Assembly (NCBI RefSeq): GCF_009711345.1
Contig: NZ_SMMA01000065.1
Span: forward strand, 169,042 to 233,041
Reading direction: 5' to 3'
DNA length: 64,000 nucleotides
From: Pseudovibrio flavus
GTDB lineage: Bacteria > Pseudomonadota > Alphaproteobacteria > Rhizobiales > Stappiaceae
Each line of letters starts with the position of its first letter. Position 1 is the stretch's first letter. The notes below the pieces were generated by a model. The model was not told the DNA's origin. It made no database searches and worked only from the letters and a program-made list of their open reading frames with translations. Positions 41,504 to 50,525 of the stretch are shown here, one piece after another. Both the position numbers and the translations under genes were made by a program.

Positions 41504-43723
41504 ATGGTTGAAATTTATAAGAATATAAGCGCCAATTCAGAAGGCGTGACCGTTACTTATGATCACCCCCCCGCGCGTCAGGCGTACTTCTCCAATCTGC
41601 TGGCAGGGCCAATACAAGGCCTTTTTGAAACGGCCAGTACCTTTGGTGATTGGTATGCGGAAAGCTTTGCTGGAGGTGCTTGGCAAAAGCGCTTCAAGGC
41701 GACAAGCTTTTCCTCTTTTACAGGCAAATGGGGTCGCCGTTTCGAGCAAGAGCGACTATCGAAAGCGACTGCTGAGCCTGAGACCACCTTTGAGCCTTCC
41801 CAGCAAGAGGCCAAGGCAAAAGCCGAGCCGCAGCAACAGGGCGCAGCCGATCAGGGCACTCTGCAATCTCAAGGCTCTGGTGAACCGAATGGCAACAAAC
41901 AAGAGGTCGGCTCTGCCGGCGGCGGTAAAGGTGGTAACACAGATACGCCGCTTCAAAAACGTGGTGGATCACCCGGCTTTAGGGAGATTATGGCGGAAGG
42001 GCTTAAGGTCTGCCGCCGTAACCTGATGGTCGTGTTTATCTTCTCCCTTGCGGTGAATATTCTCGTTCTCGCAATTCCTATCTATCTCTTCCAAATCGCA
42101 GATAGGGTGCTGACCAGCCGCAGTACCGATACCCTGATTATGCTCACGGTTATCGTTGCTGGCGCGCTGGGCTTTCATGTGCTTCTTGATATGCTGCGCC
42201 GGTTCGTTCTCATGCGCACCGCAGTGCATCTGGAAACGCGTCTTGGCGGACCTGTTATGCAGGCTGCGGCAAAGGCATCTTTGGGTGGGTCTAGCCGTGA
42301 GTTTCAGGCCCTTGCTGATCTTCAATCGGTCCGTAACTTCATCACTGGTTCTACGCTGCTTACCATCTTTGATGCGCCCGTAGCGCCGCTGTTCCTGTTC
42401 GCCGTCTTCCTGATCCACCCGCAGCTTGGGATGATCGTGTTCTGCGCTATTTTGATCCTGCTAGTGGTGGCTATGATCAACCAGCGTCTAACCGCTGTTC
42501 CATTTGGCCGCGCCAACGCATTCGCCACGCGGGCGAACCTGAAAGCGGACGCAATGTCACGAAACTCTCAGGTCATCAACGCCATGGGTATGGTGCCTGA
42601 AAGCGTGATGATGTGGGGTAGAGACACCGCTGAATCCCTAAAAGCACAGGTGATCGCGCAGGACCGCAATATCATCATGGCCTCAGTGTCCAAGGGCGTG
42701 CGCTTGGCAACCCAGATCACGATGCTTGGATGGGGTGCGTTTCTGGCGCTGGATAGCGAAATTTCCGGCGGTATGGTGATTGCAGGCTCCATCATCGGTT
42801 CCCGCGCTTTGACCCCAGTAGAAGGCACCATTGAGGGCTGGAAGAGCCTTATTCAGGCCCGCTCTGCTTACGGTCGTATCCGCGGGCTTCTTGCAAGCTC
42901 GCCCCTTAATATCGAGCGCCTGCGCCTCCCAGCGCCAAAGGGCCGTGTAAACGTGGAGCGTGTTCTGTTCGTTCCCAAGCCAAGTAAAAAGGTGATCCTC
43001 AACGGTATCACTTTCCAGCTTGAGCCGGGTGAAAGCATGGCCATTATTGGCAACTCCGGTGCGGGTAAATCGACCCTTGCCAAGATGCTCGTCGGTTCTA
43101 TTTCGCCAACAGCAGGCAATATCCGCATCGACCGAATGGACCTACGCAACTGGGACCCGCGCCAGCTTGGCGAGACGATCGGCTACCTGCCGCAGGACGT
43201 GCAGCTCTTCCCGGCGACCATCAAAGAGAACATCGCCCGCATGCGCTCGGATGCAACGGATGACCTAATCTTCCGCGCAGCAGAAATGGCAGACGTGCAC
43301 AATATGATCTCCGGCTTCCACGAGGGCTATGAGACCATTATCTCCGTCGATGGTGCGCCTCTTTCCGGCGGCCAGAAACAGCGGATCGGCCTTGCCCGTG
43401 CCTTCTATGGCAATCCTCAATTGGTGGTGCTGGATGAGCCGAACTCCAACCTTGACCCTATGGGTGAAAAAGCGCTCGCCCGTGCTCTGCTAAGAGCGCA
43501 GCAAGAGGGCATTACCTCAATCGTTATTACCCAGAGACCGGGCCTATTGAAGAGCGTCGATAAAATTCTCGTGCTCAAAAACGGCAGTGTTCAGATGGTT
43601 GGGCCACGTGATGAGGTGCTGGAGAAAATCCAAATTGGTCGTCGCAGCACTGATAACCAAGAAGTGCCACCAACTATTGATGCCAAGCCGGAAAAACCAT
43701 CCGCGCCCCAGATCGACGTTTAA
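41504..43723 (+). CDS. Type I secretion ABC exporter (PrtD/HlyB-like) with N-terminal extension
   Basis: Inner-membrane ABC exporter, 739 residues. Residues 1-160 are an extra soluble region, Gln/Glu/Ala-rich from 85 to 150, with no C39 peptidase motif. The membrane domain (about 165-440) is PrtD-type (IPIYLFQIADRVLTSRSTDTL). The ATPase has Walker A GNSGAGKST (516-524), signature LSGGQ (620-624) and Walker B LVVLDEP (640-646). The H-loop His expected in the THRP motif is Gln: ITQRPGLL, Q677, codon CAG at 43532. It is two bases after the 693-aa cargo-like gene. It should form the exporter together with the downstream adaptor. Confidence 0.93.
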   Translation: MVEIYKNISANSEGVTVTYDHPPARQAYFSNLLAGPIQGLFETASTFGDWYAESFAGGAWQKRFKATSFSSFTGKWGRRFEQERLSKATAEPETTFEPSQQEAKAKAEPQQQGAADQGTLQSQGSGEPNGNKQEVGSAGGGKGGNTDTPLQKRGGSPGFREIMAEGLKVCRRNLMVVFIFSLAVNILVLAIPIYLFQIADRVLTSRSTDTLIMLTVIVAGALGFHVLLDMLRRFVLMRTAVHLETRLGGPVMQAAAKASLGGSSREFQALADLQSVRNFITGSTLLTIFDAPVAPLFLFAVFLIHPQLGMIVFCAILILLVVAMINQRLTAVPFGRANAFATRANLKADAMSRNSQVINAMGMVPESVMMWGRDTAESLKAQVIAQDRNIIMASVSKGVRLATQITMLGWGAFLALDSEISGGMVIAGSIIGSRALTPVEGTIEGWKSLIQARSAYGRIRGLLASSPLNIERLRLPAPKGRVNVERVLFVPKPSKKVILNGITFQLEPGESMAIIGNSGAGKSTLAKMLVGSISPTAGNIRIDRMDLRNWDPRQLGETIGYLPQDVQLFPATIKENIARMRSDATDDLIFRAAEMADVHNMISGFHEGYETIISVDGAPLSGGQKQRIGLARAFYGNPQLVVLDEPNSNLDPMGEKALARALLRAQQEGITSIVITQRPGLLKSVDKILVLKNGSVQMVGPRDEVLEKIQIGRRSTDNQEVPPTIDAKPEKPSAPQIDV

Positions 43724-43800
43724 AGCAACCATAGTTTAGGGCGCAGTAGACCTCGCCCAATAAGAATTCGGCAAAATAATAAGAAGAGGAGCCGAACCAG

Positions 43801-45147
43801 ATGTCTAATCCGCGATTAACACATAACAACTGGTATCACGACGTTCCGCATAGTGTGCGGATGCCTGTCATGTTGGGTTTTTCGTTGCTGGGTATTCTGG
43901 TGGTCGGTTTTGGTGTGTGGGCAGCAGCAGCACCAATTGCAGGCGCTATCATTGCCTCTGGCTCGTTTGTGGTCACCGGACAAAATCAGATTATTCAGCA
44001 CCTTGAGGGCGGAATTATTGAAGAAATTCTCGTTCAAGAAGGTGATCTGGTTGAAAAAGGCGATGTCCTTATCCGCTTGGAAAAAACCTCATCGCTTGCC
44101 AACCTGCGCCGTTTGGAGCTGCGCAAAATTCGACTTGATGCGATGGAATCCAGACTTTCCGCCTTCATCAAGGGGCAGGATAAACTGGTGTTTCCGATTG
44201 CGGTGACAGAAAGAGCAAATGATCCTGAAGTGCAGGAGATCATTGAATCCCAGCATGAGGCCTTTGCTGTTGATGTCGGCCAGCTCGCCAATGAAGTCGC
44301 GATTTTGAACTACACCATCGACAGCCTGAAGCAGCGGCAAACAGGTAACGTCGCCCAGCAAGACGCAGCCCGCGAGCAGGTATCCTTGTTGGATGATGAG
44401 CTGAAGGCAAAGCACCGTCTGTTGGAGAAGAACCTCATCCGTATGCCGGAAATTCTCGCTCTGCAGCGGGCGCAAGCTAACTTGCGTGGCGACATTGGCC
44501 GCCTGATTGCTGAAAATGGCGATATCGAAGAGCGTATTGCCAAGACAAGTGAAGAAATTTTGCGCGTTAAGTCACTTGCACGGCAAAGGGCAACCGCTCA
44601 CCTGCAAGAGGTTGAAGCGCAGTTAGATGACGTGACAGAACAGATCCGCTCATCAGAAGATGTATTGAAACGGGTAAAGATCGTGTCGCCAACCAAAGGG
44701 GTGGTCTCCGATATGCGCTACCATACACCGGGCGGTGTTATTGAAAGTGGTAAGGCCATTATGGAGGTTGTTCCGGTGCACAACGAGATGCTTCTTGAAG
44801 TGCGCATTCGCCCGCAAGATATCGACAATATCTCTATCGGTCAGGAAGCAGGCGTTCGGCTAACCGCTCTTAATCAAAGAACCACCCCTGTCATGAAAGG
44901 GCAGGTGGTTTATGTGTCCGCAGATGCGCGCCCAACTGATGCGATTGGCGAGACTGGCGAGGTCTACTTTGCCCGTGTTAGCCTTGATACGCAGGACGTT
45001 GGAACCTTTGGTGCGCATATGAAAGACTTTCAGCCAACACCGGGTATGCCAGCGGAGGTTCACATCGTCACAACGGAGCGAACCTTCTTTGAGTATCTGA
45101 CCCAGCCAATTAGAGACAGTATGGCTAGAGCCTTTAAAGAGCACTAG
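43801..45147 (+). CDS. Type I secretion membrane-fusion (adaptor) protein, HlyD/PrtE-like
   Basis: Periplasmic adaptor bridging the ABC exporter to an outer-membrane TolC-type channel. 448 residues: a short cytoplasmic N-terminus, one membrane helix (MLGFSLLGILVVGFGVWAAAAP, about 24-45), the first lipoyl half (GGIIEEILVQEGDLVEKGDVLIRL), a long alpha-helical hairpin (about 95-290), the second lipoyl half VKIVSPTKGVVSDM, and a beta-barrel end with GQEAGVRLTALNQR. It ends LTQPIRDSMARAFKEH, typical for the PrtE group. It is 77 bp after the exporter gene. No TolC homologue follows in the window. A terminator lies seven bp past the stop. Confidence 0.93.
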   Translation: MSNPRLTHNNWYHDVPHSVRMPVMLGFSLLGILVVGFGVWAAAAPIAGAIIASGSFVVTGQNQIIQHLEGGIIEEILVQEGDLVEKGDVLIRLEKTSSLANLRRLELRKIRLDAMESRLSAFIKGQDKLVFPIAVTERANDPEVQEIIESQHEAFAVDVGQLANEVAILNYTIDSLKQRQTGNVAQQDAAREQVSLLDDELKAKHRLLEKNLIRMPEILALQRAQANLRGDIGRLIAENGDIEERIAKTSEEILRVKSLARQRATAHLQEVEAQLDDVTEQIRSSEDVLKRVKIVSPTKGVVSDMRYHTPGGVIESGKAIMEVVPVHNEMLLEVRIRPQDIDNISIGQEAGVRLTALNQRTTPVMKGQVVYVSADARPTDAIGETGEVYFARVSLDTQDVGTFGAHMKDFQPTPGMPAEVHIVTTERTFFEYLTQPIRDSMARAFKEH

Positions 45148-45153
45148 ATACAA

Positions 45154-45179
45154 AAACGGCCCGCAATAGCGGGCCGTTT
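45154..45179. terminator. Bidirectional intrinsic terminator after the secretion locus
   Basis: AAACGGCCCGC (45154-45164) pairs with GCGGGCCGTTT (45169-45179); on minus it is followed by a T-run. It separates the secretion locus from the convergent hydratase gene. Confidence 0.85.
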
Positions 45180-45204
45180 CGCAATTCACTCGTAATGAGT
45201 AAAT

Positions 45205-45942
45205 TTAGATTACTGCGCTTACCTTGGTGCCCAGAACAGGGAACTCAGCTTCAACTTTAGAACCTACTGGGTAGAAGGTGCAGCCGGAGAAGGTGCCGCA
45301 AGTAACGATCTGGCCAGCTTTAAAGCCGCCAATGTGACCGCCGATTTTCGCAGCAGCAGCTTTGAATACGTTGAACGGGTTACCGGTACCGCATTTGGTT
45401 GCGCCGTCGATGATGGTTTTGCCATCGATAACCAGCTTGAGGGTCTGTTCTTCCAGAGCCGCAGGATCAACGTTCTTGACTTCGTCACCAATGATGAAGC
45501 CCATGTTGGTCAGGTTGTCTGCGATCTTCAGGTTGAGATCAGCAGCAGCAGGATCAGCAAGGCGGCTGCCTACCAGTTCGATAACCATCAGAACGCGGGA
45601 GATGGAAGCCTTCAGCTCTTCATCAGAAGCAGGCGCTTCGGTGATGTCTTTTGCAAGTTCAAAAGCCAGCTCAACTTCGATGCCCAGTGGAATGCCTGCG
45701 CCGTTTTCGAAGAAGGTTGCGCCGCTTTCTTTCACGTCGCTCTTAAAGATAGGTGCGTAGATGGAAGTTCCTTCAGGATCGAAAGCAACTTTCCATGCTG
45801 CAACAGGGCCGAATTCGCCAGCAACTTCTTCCTGAATCTGGAAGGCTTCGTCGCGGGAAAGGGCTTCAGAAGGATAGTTTTCTACTGCGATAAGTTCAGC
45901 AGACTTTCTGCTTTCGCAGTAAGCTTGGGACACAGCGTGCAT
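45205..45942 (-). CDS. 2-keto-4-pentenoate hydratase-like (FAH/HpaH superfamily) protein
   Basis: 245 residues resembling 2-oxopent-4-enoate hydratase/4-oxalocrotonate decarboxylase (MhpD/XylI family), which hydrate an enol-keto acid in aromatic meta-cleavage pathways. Visible: GPVAAWKVAFDPEG, FENGAGIPLGIEVELAFELA with the metal-binding Glu pair region, and a C-terminus with GFKAGQIVTCGTFSGCTFYPVGSKVEAEF. The ATG at 45942 has GGAG about eight bases upstream; a TTG four codons upstream is an alternative. No other aromatic-degradation genes are nearby, so the pathway is open. Confidence 0.82.
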   Translation of the reverse strand: MHAVSQAYCESRKSAELIAVENYPSEALSRDEAFQIQEEVAGEFGPVAAWKVAFDPEGTSIYAPIFKSDVKESGATFFENGAGIPLGIEVELAFELAKDITEAPASDEELKASISRVLMVIELVGSRLADPAAADLNLKIADNLTNMGFIIGDEVKNVDPAALEEQTLKLVIDGKTIIDGATKCGTGNPFNVFKAAAAKIGGHIGGFKAGQIVTCGTFSGCTFYPVGSKVEAEFPVLGTKVSAVI

Positions 45943-46070
45943 GATCAGCTCCAAAATGGTGGCTTGTTGTTAAGAGCGTTGTTTGAGGAAGGTGTATCCC
46001 AGCATGTCTATCCCTGAAATAGGGCAGGATGTAGCATCAACAACATTGCAATGATCCCGGCATAGATTTG

Positions 46071-46514
46071 CTAGTGAAGCCAAGGGGCTTGCAGGCTCTC
46101 GAACGTGAGCGGACAAGGGTTGCCTTCGTAATATCGATCAAGCACTTGCTGAAAGAGGCTGTTGTCTTTGGCAACGATTTGGAAAAGTGTGGCACTACTG
46201 CGTAGCTTTAGTGCATCAACGGGGCCAAGGATGTCCTCGGCGCTTTTTTCCTCATGCTGCAGCATAAGCTGAAAGGCCTCTTTGAGCCGTGGTCCAAGCA
46301 CTGGGTGGTCCAGATAGGCGCGTGCTTCATCCCGATCCTCGATCCCGAAATAGTGGGCAGTTCCAGAACGGCCGAGCTTGCGTAGCTGAGGGAACACAAA
46401 CCACATCCAGTGGCTTTGTTTGTCACCGGCCTTCAACTCCTCAACCACCTGAGAAAAAACGGGGTCTTGAGCAAGCAAAAAGCGATCAAGATCATCTTTA
46501 CTGGGATGGGTCAT
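46071..46514 (-). CDS. DUF1810 family protein
   Basis: 147-residue soluble protein of the DUF1810/calpastatin-like family. Diagnostic segments are DLDRFLLAQDPVFSQVVEEL, GDKQSHWMWFVFPQL and the C-terminal PVDALKLRSSATLF plus LDRYYEG. Function is unknown for the family, although homologues are widespread as single small genes. The start ATG 46514 gives the expected length. It is on the same strand as the following large envelope gene but separated from it by that gene's terminator. Confidence 0.88.
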   Translation of the reverse strand: MTHPSKDDLDRFLLAQDPVFSQVVEELKAGDKQSHWMWFVFPQLRKLGRSGTAHYFGIEDRDEARAYLDHPVLGPRLKEAFQLMLQHEEKSAEDILGPVDALKLRSSATLFQIVAKDNSLFQQVLDRYYEGNPCPLTFESLQAPWLH

Positions 46515-46561
46515 GGTCCGATCTCAAGCAGGGCTAATCTTCAAGTCAGTCTAGCACAAAA

Positions 46562-46582
46562 CCGGGAGACCTAGGCCTCCCG
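46562..46582 (-). terminator. Intrinsic terminator of the SH3-domain protein gene
   Basis: CCGGGAG and CTCCCGG with a palindromic CCTAGG-containing loop; on minus the stem is followed by TTTTGTG. It lies 12 bp after the stop of the 905-aa gene. Confidence 0.7.
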
Positions 46583-46593
46583 GCGCTCTTATT

Positions 46594-49311
46594 TTATCTA
46601 CGACGACCGCCACCGCGCCGTGCTTTGCCGCCACCACGATTGCGTGGTGCAGAGCGGGCCTGCCGGTTTGGTGCGCCTCTTGTTGCTCTATGCTTGTGGG
46701 CCTTGCGGTTGCCGACCTGTCTATGTTTCCTGTCCTTGGAAAGGTGTGCAGGGGCTTTTCTGTTTGAAGGCCGAGCTGCGCTCTTCCTGTTGGTTGCCTT
46801 AGGCTTTTTGACTGCCGGACGGGTCGCCTTTTTGTCCCGTGTAGCTGGTCTTGTTGCTTTGGGCCTGTCTGCGGCAGGGCGGTTTGCCTGAGGCCGGTCA
46901 CCAGCAGGGCGGTTGAAGCCGGGCCTGTCTTTATCTCCAGCTGGGCGGTTAACGGCCGGTCTATTTCTGTCTCCTGCAGGACGATTGGCAGGCCGTAGCT
47001 TATCGCGGTCAATGTTCTTGATGTTATCGCGGTTCAGCTTGTTGAGGGCACCTGCTCCAACTGCACCGCCTATTGCACCAGCTGCTGCTGCACCAAGCGC
47101 GTCCCTATCGATGTTAAGGTTCTCCGGCCTATCAACGCCTTTCCAGTCCCGCCCTTCAAAGCGCTGCCAGTCACCGTTTTTCTGGCGGTAGACCTGCCCA
47201 TCGCGGCCCGCGAAAATCTCGCCGCGACGGCCTCGCTGCACAAGATTGGCGCGTGCATCACCGCGCTTCCAGTTACGGTCACCGCCGCCGCGTCCTCTGG
47301 CCCAGTCAGAGCCAAGTTTCACGCCGCCAGTCTTCCACGAGCCGTAGATGCCGCGTCCTCCAGCGGCAAAGAACTTGTTTCCGGTAACGGGGTTGGTTGC
47401 GGCGATGAAACCGGCGCGGCCTAACGGTCCGCTATAAACGCCGCCGCGAATGTATCTACCTGTCGACGGGTTATAGACGCGCCCAAAGGCAAGGCCGCGA
47501 TAAGGGCCGTATGCGTAGCCGTAGTTGCCAAAGACGCCGCGTGCGGGGCTATAGAATATACCCGAGCCGTATGTGATTGGCCGTGGGAAATAAGGCGGCC
47601 TGTAACCGGGGCGCCATGGACGCCAGTAAGGGCGGTGATAGTAGCCGCTGCCGTAAACGAAGGTATCCCAAGCCAGATAACTCCAAAGGTAGCCCATGGT
47701 GTAACCGAACCACACAGCAGCTGGAGCGCCATCGACGGCAGGTTCACTTTCGTAAACGCGCACATACGTGGTGTTGTAAACCGGAGAACTTGGTGGAATG
47801 GAGTAGATTTCCTCCGGCACATCGGTTGCAACTTCCCAAGGCCCTTCAGGGCTTGGCCCAACAAACCAGACGCCATCTTGAACAACGTAGTATTTGTCGC
47901 CCACCTGAATGATCTGGCTGGAGGTGTTCACGCCATAGGAGAGGGACGTGCCTTCAATCGGCTGAAAGTCGGGATCTCCGGCAAACACCACATCAGGCTG
48001 GACAGAGCCGAGCTCCACCCGTGCTTTGCTGGGAATGTTTGCCAGAAGACGGGCTTCGGCGCTTTCTGAGGTGCCCGGAACCGATGAGCGTACACTGTAG
48101 TAGGGCGCATCAGCCGGAATTTGCAGGAAGTCCTGCGGCAGGTCAGTCGTTGCAAAGGTCCAAGGACCATCAAGGGAGGCGGAAGAGAACCAGCGGCCTG
48201 ATGTCAAGATAAACCACTTGTTCTCGTCCGTATGGAAAAACACATCGCTGTCAGAGTTGGAAGCCCATTGCAGCTTGGTGTTTGGCACATCCTCAAGCTT
48301 AGGTTCGCCGTCAAACAACAACAGTTCCGACGGGCGGTCCGCATAAAGAACCTCAGGAACCGGCCGGTCCCCAAACCCCTTGTTGGGGACAGCTTCACGC
48401 GCTGCATTCAGGCTCTCGTCCTGTGGCAGCTTGGAAAAGACGGTAGGCAATTCTTTCGCCGCAGACCATGGGCCTTTAAGGTCACTAGCGCTCAGCCAAG
48501 CGCCGTCATCCAGAAGGTAATAGGTGTTGGTGCTTTCATCTCTAAACAGATCCCAGTTGGTGTTCACGATGAAAAACAGCCCGTCTGCACCTGTCACCGG
48601 CGCTTCAATAGCTTCGCCATCGGTTTGCAACAGAACGGTAGGTTTGCTTGCATGGTAGATCGGCGGCGGATCCGCTTTAATGCCTGCAACGTTCACCATC
48701 TGCTCAGTGTCGGCAAGGCTTGCTGCAAGTGTTGACTTAGAAAGGGTAATCGCCTCCACTGGCAGAAGTTTTCCAACTTCCAAAGACAGCTTTGCCAGCT
48801 CATCCTTTGAAAGCGTAGAGAAGTTCAATCCCGCAAGCTTTACATCCGTGACCATAACTTCATCGGAATCGGCATTGCTGAAGGTTTTGCCTTCAACGTC
48901 CAGTATTCCAAATATGGGAGCAGCTTTCGCATCGCTCCGGTACTCGGTTGCTACCAGAGCTTTCAGCGTGCTGTAGTCTGTCCACTCGCTTATCTGCGGT
49001 TCGTAAAGAACGAGAACCGCGCCATCCTGCGTTTGGAAGGTCCGCGGCCAGCCGCCTTCTTCCTCACTCATTGTCAGGTATTCGCCGCTGATAAAACCGT
49101 TGGCCCCTTCGTGGGAGATCGCACACCAGCTTCCACTCTCGTCACAGTTGTCGACGCTGACCTGTGTTCCTTGAGGGATGGTGTTGACGACCGGATAGGT
49201 GGTTCCCGGTCCCTGTCGCAGGTTCACATTGGCTGTCACACTACCGGTGTAGGCAAGTGCGCTGGGGGAGGTAAGCACAGTGCAGATAAACAGGCTGGCA
49301 AGTTTGTTCAT
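46594..49311 (-). CDS. Large secreted protein: SH3 domain, three repeats, basic Pro/Arg-rich tail
   Basis: 905 residues with a signal peptide (LASLFICTVLTSPSALAYTG). A bacterial SH3 domain follows (about 22-85: VNLRQGPGTTYPVVNTIPQGTQV). Three related units of about 95 residues then occur, each ending in a W-x-x-GPW motif (LKGPWSAAKELP, LDGPWTFATTDLP, PEGPWEVATDVP). Next is a Tyr/Trp/Pro/Gly-rich stretch with YRPYWRPWRP and PFRGLAFG-like segments, and the last 150 residues are very basic with NRPAGDR-type repeats, ending GGGRRR. ATG 49311 has AAGGAG ten bases upstream. Such proteins are envelope-associated in alphaproteobacteria; the precise role is unknown. The basic tail may bind an acidic polymer. 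Confidence 0.75.
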   Translation of the reverse strand: MNKLASLFICTVLTSPSALAYTGSVTANVNLRQGPGTTYPVVNTIPQGTQVSVDNCDESGSWCAISHEGANGFISGEYLTMSEEEGGWPRTFQTQDGAVLVLYEPQISEWTDYSTLKALVATEYRSDAKAAPIFGILDVEGKTFSNADSDEVMVTDVKLAGLNFSTLSKDELAKLSLEVGKLLPVEAITLSKSTLAASLADTEQMVNVAGIKADPPPIYHASKPTVLLQTDGEAIEAPVTGADGLFFIVNTNWDLFRDESTNTYYLLDDGAWLSASDLKGPWSAAKELPTVFSKLPQDESLNAAREAVPNKGFGDRPVPEVLYADRPSELLLFDGEPKLEDVPNTKLQWASNSDSDVFFHTDENKWFILTSGRWFSSASLDGPWTFATTDLPQDFLQIPADAPYYSVRSSVPGTSESAEARLLANIPSKARVELGSVQPDVVFAGDPDFQPIEGTSLSYGVNTSSQIIQVGDKYYVVQDGVWFVGPSPEGPWEVATDVPEEIYSIPPSSPVYNTTYVRVYESEPAVDGAPAAVWFGYTMGYLWSYLAWDTFVYGSGYYHRPYWRPWRPGYRPPYFPRPITYGSGIFYSPARGVFGNYGYAYGPYRGLAFGRVYNPSTGRYIRGGVYSGPLGRAGFIAATNPVTGNKFFAAGGRGIYGSWKTGGVKLGSDWARGRGGGDRNWKRGDARANLVQRGRRGEIFAGRDGQVYRQKNGDWQRFEGRDWKGVDRPENLNIDRDALGAAAAGAIGGAVGAGALNKLNRDNIKNIDRDKLRPANRPAGDRNRPAVNRPAGDKDRPGFNRPAGDRPQANRPAADRPKATRPATRDKKATRPAVKKPKATNRKSAARPSNRKAPAHLSKDRKHRQVGNRKAHKHRATRGAPNRQARSAPRNRGGGKARRGGGRRR

Positions 49312-49597
49312 GCCGTATTGGCTCCTTACTGGAGTGCCCACTTCATCCGGCGCACCAAAGGCGGCGCTGCCAGTCGTGGATCTTGCGGCATACTATAAAC
49401 TACATATCTGAGATTTTCTAAGAATTGACCTATATAGTTTTCGTCGGTGCGGCTAAAACGTTGGCAAGGGTAAAGAAAACTCTGAATTCTCGGTAAAAAT
49501 CTTTGTTTCTGCCAAACATTCGCGCCACATTCTAAAACATATTGAACTTGGTCGCTTCCGTCTTAATTACGAAAGTCATCGCACTACAGGAACTACT

Positions 49598-50407
49598 ATG
49601 CGTGAACAGTTGCGTACGCTTATTGAAAGCCGCGAGTGGGAATACACAATTGTTGCAATTATCATTCTCAATGCCGTAACGCTCGGTCTTGAAACGAGTA
49701 ATTCTATGATGGCCGCCTATGGCGGACTGCTGACAACAATTGATCGGGTGATCCTCGCCATTTTTGTGGTTGAGCTGACAGTGCGTATCTACGCGTTTGG
49801 TCCAAGCTTCTTCAAAGGCCCGTGGAATATTTTTGACTCGGTGATTATCGGCATTGCACTGGTACCAGCTGCTGGCCCTGCCGCCGTTCTCCGTTCCCTA
49901 CGTATCTTGCGTGTTCTGCGCCTTATCTCGGTCGTTCCTTCGCTGCGACGGGTTATCGGCGGCTTGATTGCAGCACTTCCGGGGATGGGATCAATCGTCC
50001 TGCTGATGACATTGGTCTTCTACATCTTCTCGGTTATGGCAACAAAGCTATATGGCGAGGCGTTCCCTGAGTGGTTCGGCAATATTTTCTCCTCAGCTTA
50101 CACGCTCTTCCAGGTGATGACCCTTGAAAGCTGGAGCATGGGTATTGTGCGTCCTGTTATGGATGTTTACCCACTGGCTTGGATGTTCTTCCTACCGTTC
50201 ATCCTCTGCACCGCTTTCACGGTATTGAACCTGTTTATTGGTATCATCGTTTCTGCCATGCAGCAGGAGCATGAAGAAACCGCTGAAGCTGATCGTCAGG
50301 CGATCCATTCAGAAACAGAGCAGGTGCTGCTGGAGGTAAAGGCAATGCGTGAGGAAATCTCCGCACTGCGCCAGCAGCTTAGCTCCAAAGAAGGCGCAGG
50401 CTCCTAA
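49598..50407 (+). CDS. Voltage-gated sodium channel of the NavAb/NaChBac family
   Basis: Homotetrameric ion channel subunit of 269 residues with six membrane helices. The voltage sensor S4 has Arg at every third residue (RSLRILRVLRLI, R99, R102, R105, R108). The selectivity filter is TLESWSM (175-181), the exact NavAb-type sequence, so Na+ selectivity is predicted. S6 is TAFTVLNLFIGIIVSAMQ, and a C-terminal neck and coiled coil (about 222-262) with heptad pattern VLLEVKAMREEISALRQQL should tetramerise. These channels are common in marine bacteria. Standing alone on plus between an envelope gene and a phospholipid gene. Confidence 0.93.
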   Translation: MREQLRTLIESREWEYTIVAIIILNAVTLGLETSNSMMAAYGGLLTTIDRVILAIFVVELTVRIYAFGPSFFKGPWNIFDSVIIGIALVPAAGPAAVLRSLRILRVLRLISVVPSLRRVIGGLIAALPGMGSIVLLMTLVFYIFSVMATKLYGEAFPEWFGNIFSSAYTLFQVMTLESWSMGIVRPVMDVYPLAWMFFLPFILCTAFTVLNLFIGIIVSAMQQEHEETAEADRQAIHSETEQVLLEVKAMREEISALRQQLSSKEGAGS

Positions 50408-50525
50408 CGCAGATAGGGCAGATACCTCCCGTACACAAAAAGTTGCAGGGACTTTCTGACCAAATTCTGGAATTGTCTTCCCGTTGGCTTCATGATGCCA
50501 GCGGGAGATAATTGAGGACGCTGCG

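Noticed and set aside
41504-41985. C39-peptidase domain in the exporter N-terminus (bacteriocin-type exporter)
   Set aside because: The Cys/His signature of C39 domains is absent and the tract is low-complexity.
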